This document shows, piece by piece, positions 25,788-33,830 of a stretch of DNA of 34,067 nucleotides (positions within the stretch are counted from its first letter, which is position 1; each line of letters starts with the position of its first letter). The stretch is taken from contig JANQQN010000179.1 in assembly GCA_028289325.1 (NCBI GenBank), positions 1 through 34,067 on the forward strand. The letters are read 5' to 3'. The DNA is from Myxococcota bacterium (GTDB lineage Bacteria > Myxococcota > Kuafuiibacteriia > Kuafuiibacteriales > Kuafuiibacteriaceae). A program made the position numbers and the translations under genes. The notes beneath the pieces are model-generated. The model saw nothing but the letters and a program-made list of their open reading frames with translations. It was not told where the DNA came from and made no database searches.

Positions 25788-26294
25788 TCAGTTCCGTATC
25801 TTCGGTAGCGATCTACGCCCCTGACCTCCGGACGGCTGAGGCGCCTTCGCGCCGCGCTCGACGCAGTCCGGGCACTCACCGCGCAGCTGAACCGTCGCTT
25901 TCTCGATCGAGGCGGCCCAAGGACCGTCCATCGATATCGAGGCCGTAAGCTCCGGCAGGCAAGCAACGCGACCGCAGTCTTCGCAGAGAAAGTGCGGGTG
26001 ATGAGGGCCGTCGGCTTGGGCCCCGGCGAGCGCGTAGCGATCGATACCCTCCGCACGGCTGACCACCGAGGCGACCCCGGCGTCGCGGAGCTTCACAAGG
26101 TTGCGGTAGATGGTGGCCGGATCCCAATCCATTTGACCGAGGTGCTGCAGCACCTGGGTGTAGGATAGGGGATTTTTTGCCACCGAGAGCACCCGCAGCA
26201 CCGCCAGTCGGGGGGCGGTCGCTCGGAGCCCTTTGTCGCGCAGGAACTTCCTTGCCGCGTCTTTCGTGATGAGCGTACCGGTTCTTGTTTCCAT
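25788..26294 (-). CDS. Fur-family metalloregulator, Zur-like
   Basis: A 168-aa repressor. The N-terminal winged helix spans about residues 10-85, with LRATAPRLAVLRVLSVAKNPLS and the recognition segment DPATIYRNLVKLRDAG. The C-terminal dimerisation domain has the metal-site pattern DGPHHPHFLCEDCG (His98, His99, His101, Cys104, Cys107) and a second pair Cys141-x-x-Cys144, the structural zinc site of the family. Fur, Zur, PerR and Nur cannot be separated with certainty by eye. I favour Zur because it diverges from two COG0523 GTPases and an ECF-type metal transporter, with a 16-bp palindrome in the shared promoter region. About 20 residues after the last Cys pair are disordered and basic. Confidence 0.88.
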   Translation of the reverse strand: METRTGTLITKDAARKFLRDKGLRATAPRLAVLRVLSVAKNPLSYTQVLQHLGQMDWDPATIYRNLVKLRDAGVASVVSRAEGIDRYALAGAQADGPHHPHFLCEDCGRVACLPELTASISMDGPWAASIEKATVQLRGECPDCVERGAKAPQPSGGQGRRSLPKIRN

Positions 26295-26327
26295 GGCCGA
26301 AGCTAGAGCCGATTGGTAGACGATTGT

Positions 26328-26343
26328 GATTGCACATGCAATC
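26328..26343. promoter_or_regulatory. Candidate Fur/Zur-type operator between divergent genes
   Basis: GATTGCA-CA-TGCAATC: two perfect 7-base arms around a 2-base centre, 33 bp from the repressor's start and 78 bp upstream of the chosen GTPase start. Size and position fit a Fur-family binding site controlling both directions. It overlaps a weak promoter-like pair on the plus strand (TTGCAC at 26330, TTATGT at 26353, spacing 17). The sequence differs from the classical ATAACAT-type Zur boxes of gamma- and alphaproteobacteria. Confidence 0.6.
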
Positions 26344-26421
26344 TAGTTGCGCTTATGTCCTCGTGCTGCTTACCTGCAGCAAGCCGCACGCATGGACTCA
26401 TCTACGACCGAAAGAAGCCCC

Positions 26422-27657
26422 ATGGAAAGCCTGGAATCGCCCGTCACCAAACGTCTGCCGGTCACTGTTCTGTCAGGCTTCCTCGGCGCCGGAAAGACCA
26501 CCCTGCTCAATCAGGTGCTCAACAACCGGGAGGGGCGGCGGGTCGCGGTGATCGTGAACGATATGAGCGAGGTCAATATCGATGCAGCGCTGGTCGAGCG
26601 GGGCGGAGCCGAGCTTTCGCGGACCGAGGAGAAGCTGGTCGAAATGTCGAATGGGTGTATCTGCTGTACGCTGCGAGACGACCTCCTCGCCGAGGTCTCC
26701 CGGCTCGCACAAGAGGACCGCTTTGACTACCTCCTCATCGAATCCACGGGGATCTCGGAGCCTATCCCCGTCGCGCAGACCTTCACGTTCGAGGACGAAA
26801 ATGGCGTGAGCTTGAGCCAGGTTTCGCGCCTCGACACGATGGTAACCGTCGTCGACGCGGCCAGTTTCCTACGCGACTATAACGCCGCCGACGCCCTCCA
26901 GGATCGCGGCGAGTCGCTGGGCGAAGATGATCATCGCACGGTGACCGATCTGCTTATCGATCAGATCGAGTTCGCCGACGTCCTGGTGCTCAACAAGCTC
27001 GATCTGGTCACCAACGACCAGGCACGCGAGGTTGAAGCCATCGTTAAAGCGCTCAACCCCGGCGCCAAGATTTTGACCGCGACCCGAGGGCAGGTCCCGC
27101 TGGATTGCGTGCTCGACACCGGCTTGTTCGACTATGACAAGGCAGCGAGCTCCGCCGGTTGGATTCGGGAACTGCAGGGCGAACACACCCCGGAGACCGA
27201 GGAGTACGGGATCTCGAGCTTCACCTACCGTACGCCGCATCCCTTCGACGCCGAAAAGCTGTGGGCCTTCCTCAACGACGACGATAACTGGCGCGGTGTC
27301 CTCCGCTCGAAGGGGTTCTTCTGGATCGCCGCCGACCATCGAATCGCCTACGAGTGGGCTCAAGCCGGCGGCGTCAGCGATATGAAACCGATCGGGATGT
27401 GGTGGGCGGCCGTGCCGCGAGAGCACTGGCAGCACCCGGAGGGGCAGCGTCCGGACGAGAAACCCGGCTGGCATCCCCGCTTCGGAGATCGCGCCCAGGA
27501 GCTGGTCTTCATCGGCCAGAACATGGACGAGGCGGCGATGCGGGCTCGTCTCGATGGGTGTTTGCTCGATAAAGACCTCGCCAAGGCGGACAGTCGGCGG
27601 TGGGCAAAGCTAACGAACCCGTTCCCGGAGTATCGTGCGCCTGAGGAATCGGCATGA
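26422..27657 (+). CDS. COG0523 (CobW/ZigA-type) GTPase metallochaperone, copy 1
   Basis: A 411-aa G3E-family GTPase. Walker A is GFLGAGKTT (residues 19-27), the metal-binding CxCC motif is Cys79-Ile-Cys81-Cys82 in [11 protein letters not shown], and the guanine-specificity motif is in VLNKLDLV. The CobW C-terminal domain begins near residue 265 ([20 protein letters not shown]). COG0523 proteins use GTP to deliver a metal, zinc in ZNG1/ZigA types and cobalt in CobW, to client enzymes. The sequence around the motifs ([15 protein letters not shown]) fits the ZigA/YciC branch better than CobW. Starts at 26392 or 26422 are possible; 26422 places Walker A at the usual distance. It leads the divergent run opposite the Fur-family gene, and its stop overlaps the next ATG. 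Confidence 0.92.
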   Translation: MESLESPVTKRLPVTVLSGFLGAGKTTLLNQVLNNREGRRVAVIVNDMSEVNIDAALVERGGAELSRTEEKLVEMSNGCICCTLRDDLLAEVSRLAQEDRFDYLLIESTGISEPIPVAQTFTFEDENGVSLSQVSRLDTMVTVVDAASFLRDYNAADALQDRGESLGEDDHRTVTDLLIDQIEFADVLVLNKLDLVTNDQAREVEAIVKALNPGAKILTATRGQVPLDCVLDTGLFDYDKAASSAGWIRELQGEHTPETEEYGISSFTYRTPHPFDAEKLWAFLNDDDNWRGVLRSKGFFWIAADHRIAYEWAQAGGVSDMKPIGMWWAAVPREHWQHPEGQRPDEKPGWHPRFGDRAQELVFIGQNMDEAAMRARLDGCLLDKDLAKADSRRWAKLTNPFPEYRAPEESA

Positions 27658-28127
27658 GCGACACTGCCCCATCGGGTGGGGCGAACGGAGCTGCGGTCCC
27701 GAACCAGGCGCTTGATGCGGAGACGCCGACACCTCAAGCCCCCCCTCGGTTATCCGTACTTCACGTGTGTACCTCCTGTCGGGCGCCCGGCTCGCCGCGC
27801 GAACCACGAGAGCGTCGAGCGGGCTTCAAGCTCTACCAAGAGCTTCGCGAGAAGTTCCAGGAGAGTTGGTTGGCCGACTACGTTGAGGTCAGGCCCGCCG
27901 AGTGCCTGAGCGTATGCCCGCGCCCTTGCGGAATCGCGCTTTCGTCGCCCGGGGCGTGGAGCTACATCTTCGGGGAGCAGGACCCCGGCGACAGCGCAGC
28001 GCAGATTATGGAGTGCGCTTCTCTCTATATCGGGATCGCCAATGGATTCATGCCGCGAGATCAACGCCCGAAATCCCTGCGGGCGAGCATCCTGGGACGT
28101 GTGCCGCCGTTCGAGGACGGGCGCTGA
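27654..28127 (+). CDS. DUF1636 family protein, putative metal or Fe-S binding
   Basis: A 157-aa protein. After a ~30-residue Ala/Pro-rich leader comes a thioredoxin-like-ferredoxin type domain with Cys39-x-x-Cys42 (HVCTSCR) and Cys84-x3-Cys88-x3-Cys92 ([14 protein letters not shown]), then [12 protein letters not shown]. This pattern defines DUF1636, a predicted metal-binding family often encoded near COG0523 or cobalt-transport genes. The cysteine arrangement suggests a small iron-sulfur or metal site; no enzymatic motif is seen. ATGA overlap with the GTPase upstream and a one-base overlap with the CbiM-like gene downstream imply translational coupling. The role is probably metal handling or sensing for the transporter. 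Confidence 0.82.
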   Translation: MSDTAPSGGANGAAVPNQALDAETPTPQAPPRLSVLHVCTSCRAPGSPREPRERRAGFKLYQELREKFQESWLADYVEVRPAECLSVCPRPCGIALSSPGAWSYIFGEQDPGDSAAQIMECASLYIGIANGFMPRDQRPKSLRASILGRVPPFEDGR

Positions 28128-29050
28128 TGCATCTCGCAGAAGGTGTGCTGCCGTTCGGTCAAGCCATGGCGTGGAGCGCCCTGGCGGCACCGACGGTGGT
28201 TTGGAGCCTTCGTGGTGAGCAACGGGCTCGACGCGACGCCCCGTCGTCCTCCGTCATCATGGCTGGCGTCACCAGCCTGCTCTTTGCCGGAACGCTGCTG
28301 CCGCTACCGGTCCCCGTCGTGGGCGCCACCAGTCATATCTGCCTCACGCCCGTGCTCGCCCTGATCGTGGGCGTCCGTCGCATCGTGTGGCCAACGTTCT
28401 TCGTGCTTCTGCTGCAGGCGATCTTTTTTGCTCACGGCGGACTGACGACCTTGGGGGTCAACACCCTTACCCTCGGCCTGCTGGGGCCTTTGGCCACCTC
28501 AGGGCTGTGGGTTTTGTGTCGACAGCTTCGTATCAACGCGGCTTTCGGCCTCGCGATCGCCTGTGGCGTCGGTGGCCTGAGCGTGTATGTCGCGGACGCC
28601 GCGGTACTCGCGGTGGCGTTGTCGGAGGTGACGGCGCCAGCGACGACCTTCAGCGCGGTGTTGCTCGGGTTTGCGCCGGTCCAGGTTCCGTTGGCGGTTC
28701 TTGAAGCCGTCGCCTCCGTCGGAATCGTACGGCTACTGGCCACCCGACGGCCGGATCTGCTGCCGGACTCGCTGCGGGCCGTTCGCGCCGCGTCCGTGCG
28801 CGGCGTGGCCGCTATGGTTCCGTTGCTGGTCATCGGACTGTCAGGATGCGCCTATGAAGGTATCGACGGAACGGTGTTCGGCGCCACCGCAGAGGGCGCG
28901 GGGCGACCACCGACCGAGAGCATTGTCGATCTGAGTCAGGGGGAAGTCGGGCTCGCGATGTCGATCCTCATCCTCTTCGGGTTGGGTTTTATGGCGGGGC
29001 GCAGCTGGGAGCGCTTGCTCGGAGGGGGGCGCGGTGCACTTCCACGCTGA
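28127..29050 (+). CDS. CbiM/NikM-like substrate-binding membrane component with CbiN-like C-terminal extension
   Basis: A 307-aa membrane protein. It begins MHLAEGVLP, the signature of CbiM/NikM, where the N-terminal amine and His2 together with a later His bind the metal. Here His70 (VVGATSHICLTP) is the expected third ligand, and His103 (FFAHGGLTTLGVN) sits in the conserved helix. About seven helices fill residues 1-230. The last ~75 residues add a helix, an exposed loop (YEGIDGTVFGATAEG) and a final helix, which resembles a fused CbiN/NikN-type small subunit. This component binds the ion in an ECF-type importer for Co2+, Ni2+ or, by context, Zn2+. The start is fixed by the His-containing N-terminus; it overlaps the DUF1636 stop by one base. 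Confidence 0.87.
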   Translation: MHLAEGVLPFGQAMAWSALAAPTVVWSLRGEQRARRDAPSSSVIMAGVTSLLFAGTLLPLPVPVVGATSHICLTPVLALIVGVRRIVWPTFFVLLLQAIFFAHGGLTTLGVNTLTLGLLGPLATSGLWVLCRQLRINAAFGLAIACGVGGLSVYVADAAVLAVALSEVTAPATTFSAVLLGFAPVQVPLAVLEAVASVGIVRLLATRRPDLLPDSLRAVRAASVRGVAAMVPLLVIGLSGCAYEGIDGTVFGATAEGAGRPPTESIVDLSQGEVGLAMSILILFGLGFMAGRSWERLLGGGRGALPR

Positions 29051-30392
29051 GCACTCTCTATTCTTCGAGCGCCGTCAGCCGCTGTGGGTGGCGGCATCGA
29101 GTATCGCGCTGACCTGCGGCGTCCTGATCGTCAACGCAAGCGCACGCAGTTCCACTCTGTCGATGATCGGGGCCGGAATGGGCGCGACGTTGCTGTTGTT
29201 CGCACATGCGCGGGGGCAGCGAAGGATGGCGCCAGCCCTCGCGTGGGCCGTCGCTGTCGTGCTCCTGGCGGTTCTCGGTGGGGTCGCCCTAAGTTTCAAC
29301 CCCGACGTTATCCTCGAAACGAGCGCTCGGGTCTTGTGTGGCGTGACTTGGGTCCTCTGGCTGGGAACCCAGGTCGACTGGGCGGCGCTGCGCCAGCTCC
29401 TGCTTTCGCTTCGGGTCCCTGAGAGCGTCGTGGCCGGCCTCGACCACGCGCTCATGCACGGCGTTCTCACCCAGCGCGAGTGGGTGCAACGGCGAGACGC
29501 GGCCCGCCTTCGCCTCGGGTCGTCGCGGCTGCCCCTGGCCACTTGGGGGCCGCTGCTGGGCGAAGGCGCCCTGCATGCCTTCGCTCGTCTCGAAGGTGCC
29601 GAGGAAAATGCGCTCCTTCGCAGCGCGCCTGGCAAAGAAGTCGAGACCCAACTTAGCGTCCACCTCGACGGCGTCGCGGTCCAACGCGGTGGGCAGCGGG
29701 TTCTCGAGCGGCTCGAGCTTCGCTTGGGAAGAACGGAGTGGCTGCTGGTCTGCGGGCCGAGCGGAGCCGGAAAATCGAGCTTATTGCGCCTGCTCGCGGG
29801 GCTCGAAGGACCGGCGCAAGGGACCATGACCCGGCTCGGAAACCGCATATCGCCCGATGCACCGCTCAGCGCCCGGCTCGACGGACGCGTCGCGCTTCTC
29901 AGCCAGAACCCGGAACACCACTTCATCGCGAGCACCGTTGCCGAGGACATATCCTGGGGTTTGCTTCGTCGCGGCGTCGAAGCCGGCGAGGCTGAACGTC
30001 GATCCCGCGAGGTGGCGAGCGCGCTGCGGATCAACAATCTGCTGGAGCGCCCGTGTCATCAGCTTAGCTTCGGGGAACAGCGTCGAGTTGCGCTCGCCGG
30101 TCTGCTTGTGCTCGAACCGGCGTTGCTGCTTCTCGACGAACCCACGGCCGGGCTCGACCCCGTCGCCGCCGACGAGCTTCGTACGCTCGTGGAAAGATCC
30201 GTTCGTGATACGGGCGCGGCTTGCATCTGGGCAACCCACGACCTTCACGCCCTCCCCCCCCAGCCGGCGCGAGTCATCTTGCTGCGAGACCAGCGGCTGA
30301 TCTTCGACGGGGCGACGACCGAGGGGCTGTCGAAGCCGTGGCTCGTCCGGGCGGGTCTCGCCGTCGACCAGGGAGAAGAGAAGGCATGCTGA
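29034..30392 (+). CDS. Fused ECF transporter T and A components (CbiQ-CbiO in one chain)
   Basis: A 452-aa fusion. Residues 1-~205 form a CbiQ-like transmembrane T component: about four helices and the cytoplasmic coupling segment LTQREWVQRRDAARLRLG near residues 145-162. Residues ~208-452 are a complete ABC ATPase: Walker A GPSGAGKSS (Lys247), Q-loop LLSQNPEHHF, signature LSFGEQRR (344-351), Walker B LLLLDEPTAGLD (Asp368, Glu369) and H-loop WATHD. Normally CbiQ and CbiO are separate genes. The start is a GTG 17 bases before the end of the CbiM-like gene, so both are coupled. With the CbiM-like protein it should make a complete importer. A dimer of this chain would bring two T and two A units, unlike the usual one T to two A arrangement. 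Confidence 0.9.
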   Translation: MHFHAEHSLFFERRQPLWVAASSIALTCGVLIVNASARSSTLSMIGAGMGATLLLFAHARGQRRMAPALAWAVAVVLLAVLGGVALSFNPDVILETSARVLCGVTWVLWLGTQVDWAALRQLLLSLRVPESVVAGLDHALMHGVLTQREWVQRRDAARLRLGSSRLPLATWGPLLGEGALHAFARLEGAEENALLRSAPGKEVETQLSVHLDGVAVQRGGQRVLERLELRLGRTEWLLVCGPSGAGKSSLLRLLAGLEGPAQGTMTRLGNRISPDAPLSARLDGRVALLSQNPEHHFIASTVAEDISWGLLRRGVEAGEAERRSREVASALRINNLLERPCHQLSFGEQRRVALAGLLVLEPALLLLDEPTAGLDPVAADELRTLVERSVRDTGAACIWATHDLHALPPQPARVILLRDQRLIFDGATTEGLSKPWLVRAGLAVDQGEEKAC

Positions 30393-30694
30393 TCGGTAAC
30401 GCCCCCCGCCGCCCGAACCTCGAACGGGTTCGACGTATCAAGAACGCCTTGCGCGAAGCGCTCAGTCTTTCCGATGACGTTATGGTCACCGTCACCGAGC
30501 TGGCTTGTCTCGAAGAAGGCTGTGCGCCCGTCGAAACCGTTATCGGCTTGCTTAGACCCGATGCGCCACAGCTTCAATACAAGCTTCACGAACCCGTGGA
30601 CGCCGTTGACGCCCAGGACCTCATCCAGGTTTGCAAGGCGTGGGGATTCGACGTTGATATCTCGGTGCTCGCACCGCTACTCCAGGAGAACTAG
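30386..30694 (+). CDS. Small conserved protein of COG0523 gene neighbourhoods
   Basis: A 102-aa soluble protein. The core is VTVTELACLEEGCAPVETVI (residues 34-53) followed by QYKLHEPVDAVDAQDL. Cys41 and Cys46, with His68 and perhaps Cys83, could bind a metal. I recall similar small proteins next to COG0523 GTPases, but I cannot name a characterised member. It overlaps the ATPase-fusion gene by seven bases and ends one base before the second GTPase's ATG, so it is part of the same operon. Possible roles are a metal donor, an adaptor to the GTPase or a regulator of the transporter; all are inference. Confidence 0.78.
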   Translation: MLIGNAPRRPNLERVRRIKNALREALSLSDDVMVTVTELACLEEGCAPVETVIGLLRPDAPQLQYKLHEPVDAVDAQDLIQVCKAWGFDVDISVLAPLLQEN

Positions 30695-32041
30695 ATGAAC
30701 ACGCCGCAAAAAGTACCCGTCACCATCCTTACCGGCTTCCTCGGCTCCGGTAAGACGACCCTGCTGAACCGGATCCTGAGTGAGGAACACGGCAAACGCA
30801 TCGCCGTCATCGAAAACGAGTTCGGCGAGGTGGGCATCGATCAGGCGCTCGTCATCAATGCCGACGAGGAAATCTTCGAGATGTCGAATGGGTGCATCTG
30901 CTGCACGGTGCGCGGAGACCTGATTCGTGTGCTCGGCAACCTCATGAAGCGCCGAGACAAGTTCGACTATGTGTTAGTCGAAACCACCGGGCTCGCGGAC
31001 CCCGGTCCGGTCGCCCAAACCTTCTTCATGGACGACGAGATTCGCGAGGAGTTCGCGCTGGACGGTATCGTGACGCTCGTCGACGCCGCCCACATCGATC
31101 AGCAGCTCGGCCGAAGCGACGAAAGCACGGAGCAAGTCGCGTTTGCGGATGTCCTCGTGCTAAACAAGACGGACCTCGTCGACGACCAGGCCCTTGACCG
31201 GCTCGAGGCTCGTCTCAAAGACATGAACCGAATGGCGCAATTCGTCCGCAGCGAGCGCGCGGACGTGTCCGTCGATACCGTGCTTAACCTCGGTGCCTTC
31301 GACCTGGACCAGGTCCTCGAGCGCCGTCCCACGTTCCTCGAGCCGGAGTACCCCTTCGAGTGGACGGGCGTCTATTCGCTCGAGGGCGGACGTTATGAGC
31401 TCAGTCTCGCCGAGGGACCTGATCCGTCGATGTCGTTGGTCATCGTCGCCGACCAGGGTTTGGAAGACGCCGCTCTCCGTGACGGTGCGGAATGGTGTGT
31501 ACGGCGGTACGCCGAACCTGCGACGCTCATTCGGCCCGGAGACACGATTCCGGTCGGCCAACACGTGAGTCTGCAGCTCGACGCCCCAGGGCGTAAGTCA
31601 TTCTTCATCGACACCGATTCGAAGGTGCGTGTTGGCCTCTACGCCCAACACACGGCCGAGGAGTTCGATCTCCAGCTGCTCAATGCCGATGGAGCAGCCG
31701 TCAAGACCGACGTCGAGCGAACCTGGGTCGCTCAGCACGAGCACGACGACGAAGTCGGCTCGATCGCGATCGAGACGGACGGCGACGTAGACCCCAAGAA
31801 GCTCAACGCCTGGCTGAGCGAGCTCCTCCGCGACCGCGGAGTGGACATCTTCCGAATGAAGGGCTTTATCAGCCTCGCGGGGGAGCCGCGTCGCTTCGTG
31901 TTCCAGGGGGTTCACATGCTCTTTGACGGACAGCCCGATCGCCCCTGGGGAGACACACCCCGACGAAATCAGCTCGTGTTCATCGGCCGCAATCTCGATG
32001 AGCAGGGCATGCGGCAGGGATTCGAGGCATGCCTGATTTGA
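30695..32041 (+). CDS. COG0523 GTPase metallochaperone, copy 2, with extra central domain
   Basis: A 448-aa G3E GTPase. Walker A is GFLGSGKTT (residues 14-22), the CxCC motif is Cys67-Ile-Cys69-Cys70 in [11 protein letters not shown], and VLNKTDLV gives guanine specificity. Between the GTPase and the C-terminal CobW domain lies an insert of about 135 residues (roughly 219-352). It is beta-rich, starts [19 protein letters not shown] and ends in QHEHDDE, a possible metal-binding His pair. The CobW C-terminal domain follows ([27 protein letters not shown]). AGGAG precedes the ATG. Copy 1 lacks the insert and differs in the region after Walker A, so these are not a recent duplication. The two copies may serve different clients or different steps. 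Confidence 0.92.
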   Translation: MNTPQKVPVTILTGFLGSGKTTLLNRILSEEHGKRIAVIENEFGEVGIDQALVINADEEIFEMSNGCICCTVRGDLIRVLGNLMKRRDKFDYVLVETTGLADPGPVAQTFFMDDEIREEFALDGIVTLVDAAHIDQQLGRSDESTEQVAFADVLVLNKTDLVDDQALDRLEARLKDMNRMAQFVRSERADVSVDTVLNLGAFDLDQVLERRPTFLEPEYPFEWTGVYSLEGGRYELSLAEGPDPSMSLVIVADQGLEDAALRDGAEWCVRRYAEPATLIRPGDTIPVGQHVSLQLDAPGRKSFFIDTDSKVRVGLYAQHTAEEFDLQLLNADGAAVKTDVERTWVAQHEHDDEVGSIAIETDGDVDPKKLNAWLSELLRDRGVDIFRMKGFISLAGEPRRFVFQGVHMLFDGQPDRPWGDTPRRNQLVFIGRNLDEQGMRQGFEACLI

Positions 32042-33072
32042 AGACCAGCAAACCGACGGGCGTGCTTCGCCGGGGGTGGTCCGCGACCGTCGGTGACTAC
32101 GCCATCGCCGGGGGCTGGACCCCAAGCGGGGAGGCGCTGGTGGTCGGTGATGCCGCGGGCGGTGTCTGCGCGTTCGACGGAAAGTCGGGCGCGGCCATCT
32201 GGGTGCGGAACGGGGTCCATGACGGCGGGGTGCTCGCCGTGGCGAGCCACCCTGATCGGCCGGTCTTCGCCACCGCCGGCCAGGACGGCCGAATCTTGGT
32301 CTGGAGCGCTCTCGAAGGCCAGGTGAGCCACACGATCGACGTCGGGAAAGCGTGGATCGAGAACATCGCGTGGTCGCCGCAGGGTCAATGGTTGGCGGCC
32401 TCCAGCGCCCGGCAGGTCTGTGTGTATGGTGCGGACGGCACGGCGATGTGGCGGTCGGATGATCATCCCAGCACCGTCAGCGCGGTCGCGTGGTCCAGCG
32501 CAGATGAGCTCGCAACGGCCTGTTACGGTCGGGCATCGTTCTTCGACGGCGCCAGCGGGGCGCTGCGCCAGAAGCTGGAGTGGAAGGGCTCTCTGGTATC
32601 GATGGTGCTGAGCCCCGATGGGGATATCGTGGCCTGCGGCAGCCAAGACAACACGGTGCACTTTTGGCGTCGCTCCACCGGGGAAGACTCCATGATGGCC
32701 GGGTACCCTGCCAAGCCATCGGTTTTGGCCTTCGATGATACCGGCACGCTGTTGGCCACCAGCGGAGGCGAAGCGATCATGGTCTGGAGCTTCCAGGGAA
32801 ACGGTCCCGAAGGTACGCAGCCGGGCACCCTGGTCTGTCATGTGAAGCTTGTGACCGCGCTGGCCTTCGCTCGCCGCGGGATGCGCCTCGCTTCGGGTGG
32901 CCGGGATGGCGTCGTAGCCGTGTGGTCGCTTGGAAGCGATGGACAAGGCCAGATGGAAGGGGCGGCGGCGGTCGCCGATGTGGTGGCTCAGGTGTATTGG
33001 CGGCCGGACGGACGCGCGCTAGCCGCGCTCGACGCCCAAGGGGGCGTGACGGCCTGGCGAGTGAACAAGTGA
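32029..33072 (+). CDS. WD40-repeat protein
   Basis: A 347-aa beta-propeller protein with seven WD40-like blades, such as [20 protein letters not shown] then ILVWSALEG, and [17 protein letters not shown] then VHFWRRSTG, closing with [18 protein letters not shown]. There is no signal peptide or membrane helix, so it is cytoplasmic. Its start lies 13 bases inside the end of the second COG0523 gene, and its stop overlaps the next ATG. WD40 proteins are scaffolds, so it may hold the GTPase to client proteins or sense metal status. WD40 genes beside COG0523 genes occur elsewhere in proteobacteria, but the function is not established. Confidence 0.9.
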   Translation: MPDLKTSKPTGVLRRGWSATVGDYAIAGGWTPSGEALVVGDAAGGVCAFDGKSGAAIWVRNGVHDGGVLAVASHPDRPVFATAGQDGRILVWSALEGQVSHTIDVGKAWIENIAWSPQGQWLAASSARQVCVYGADGTAMWRSDDHPSTVSAVAWSSADELATACYGRASFFDGASGALRQKLEWKGSLVSMVLSPDGDIVACGSQDNTVHFWRRSTGEDSMMAGYPAKPSVLAFDDTGTLLATSGGEAIMVWSFQGNGPEGTQPGTLVCHVKLVTALAFARRGMRLASGGRDGVVAVWSLGSDGQGQMEGAAAVADVVAQVYWRPDGRALAALDAQGGVTAWRVNK

Positions 33073-33830
33073 TGAAGAACCACAGCAACAGATCGGATGG
33101 CGGAGTCTTCGCGATGGCCACAGCGGCGGTCGTCGGCCTCATTTTCGCGGGTTGCGCGGGTTCGGGTCACTCCACCACTCACCGGCCGGCCGGGGATGAT
33201 GTCGACCGACGGGCCATGGATCATCGCTTCACTTCGCCCGAGGCGTTCGCGTCCGAGTGGAACAGCGCGGCGCGCAACCAGTGGCAGAAGCCTGAAGAGA
33301 TCGTCGCCGCGCTCGGTCTTTCGCCAGGCGCGACGGCGGCCGACCTGGGCGCCGGCACCGGCTACCTCATCGAGTTCCTCCGGGCAGCGGTAGGCCCCGA
33401 AGGCCGGGTTCTGGCCCTCGACGTGGAGCCGGCCATGATCCAGTTTCTCGACGAGCGCAAATCGGACGGCGGCTGGGATAACGTCGAAGTACGTCAAAGT
33501 GCGCATGACGATCCGGGTCTAGGTTCAGCCACCGTCGACGCGGTCGTCACCCTGAACACGTGGCACCATATCGCGGGACGAACGGCGTTCGCCCGCAAGA
33601 TTCACGCTGGCTTGAGCGACGACGGTGGGCGCTTCGTGGTTGTCGACTTCATTGCTGAACCCACCCCCGGACGAGGCCCGCCGATGGAGATGCGGCTCGC
33701 CCCCGATGTGGTCATCGCCGAGCTCGAAGCGGCCGGCTTCTCAGCGACGGTCGCCGAGGAGACCCTTCCTCGTCACTACATCATTGTCGCCACTCGCAGT
33801 TCGGGTGGCGACACGGCGTCGAAGCCATGA
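33072..33830 (+). CDS. Class I SAM-dependent methyltransferase-like lipoprotein
   Basis: A 252-aa protein. The N-terminus has a hydrophobic stretch (AMATAAVVGLIF) and the lipobox FAGC (Cys28), so it is predicted to be lipidated and exported. The rest is a class I methyltransferase fold: motif I DLGAGTGYL (residues 91-99), VLALDVEPAMIQFL, VDAVVTLNTWHHI and GRFVVVDFIAEP. The combination is odd, because S-adenosylmethionine is not expected outside the cytoplasm; either the signal is not used, or the domain has another role, or it acts before export. TGATG overlap with the WD40 gene and ATGA overlap with the MerC-like gene place it in the operon. Confidence 0.85.
   Translation: MKNHSNRSDGGVFAMATAAVVGLIFAGCAGSGHSTTHRPAGDDVDRRAMDHRFTSPEAFASEWNSAARNQWQKPEEIVAALGLSPGATAADLGAGTGYLIEFLRAAVGPEGRVLALDVEPAMIQFLDERKSDGGWDNVEVRQSAHDDPGLGSATVDAVVTLNTWHHIAGRTAFARKIHAGLSDDGGRFVVVDFIAEPTPGRGPPMEMRLAPDVVIAELEAAGFSATVAEETLPRHYIIVATRSSGGDTASKP

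Noticed and set aside
26295..26421. Possible cobalamin riboswitch upstream of the first COG0523 gene
   Set aside because: The leader is under 130 bp and dominated by a 16-bp palindrome; too short for a cobalamin riboswitch, and I see no B12-box-like segment.
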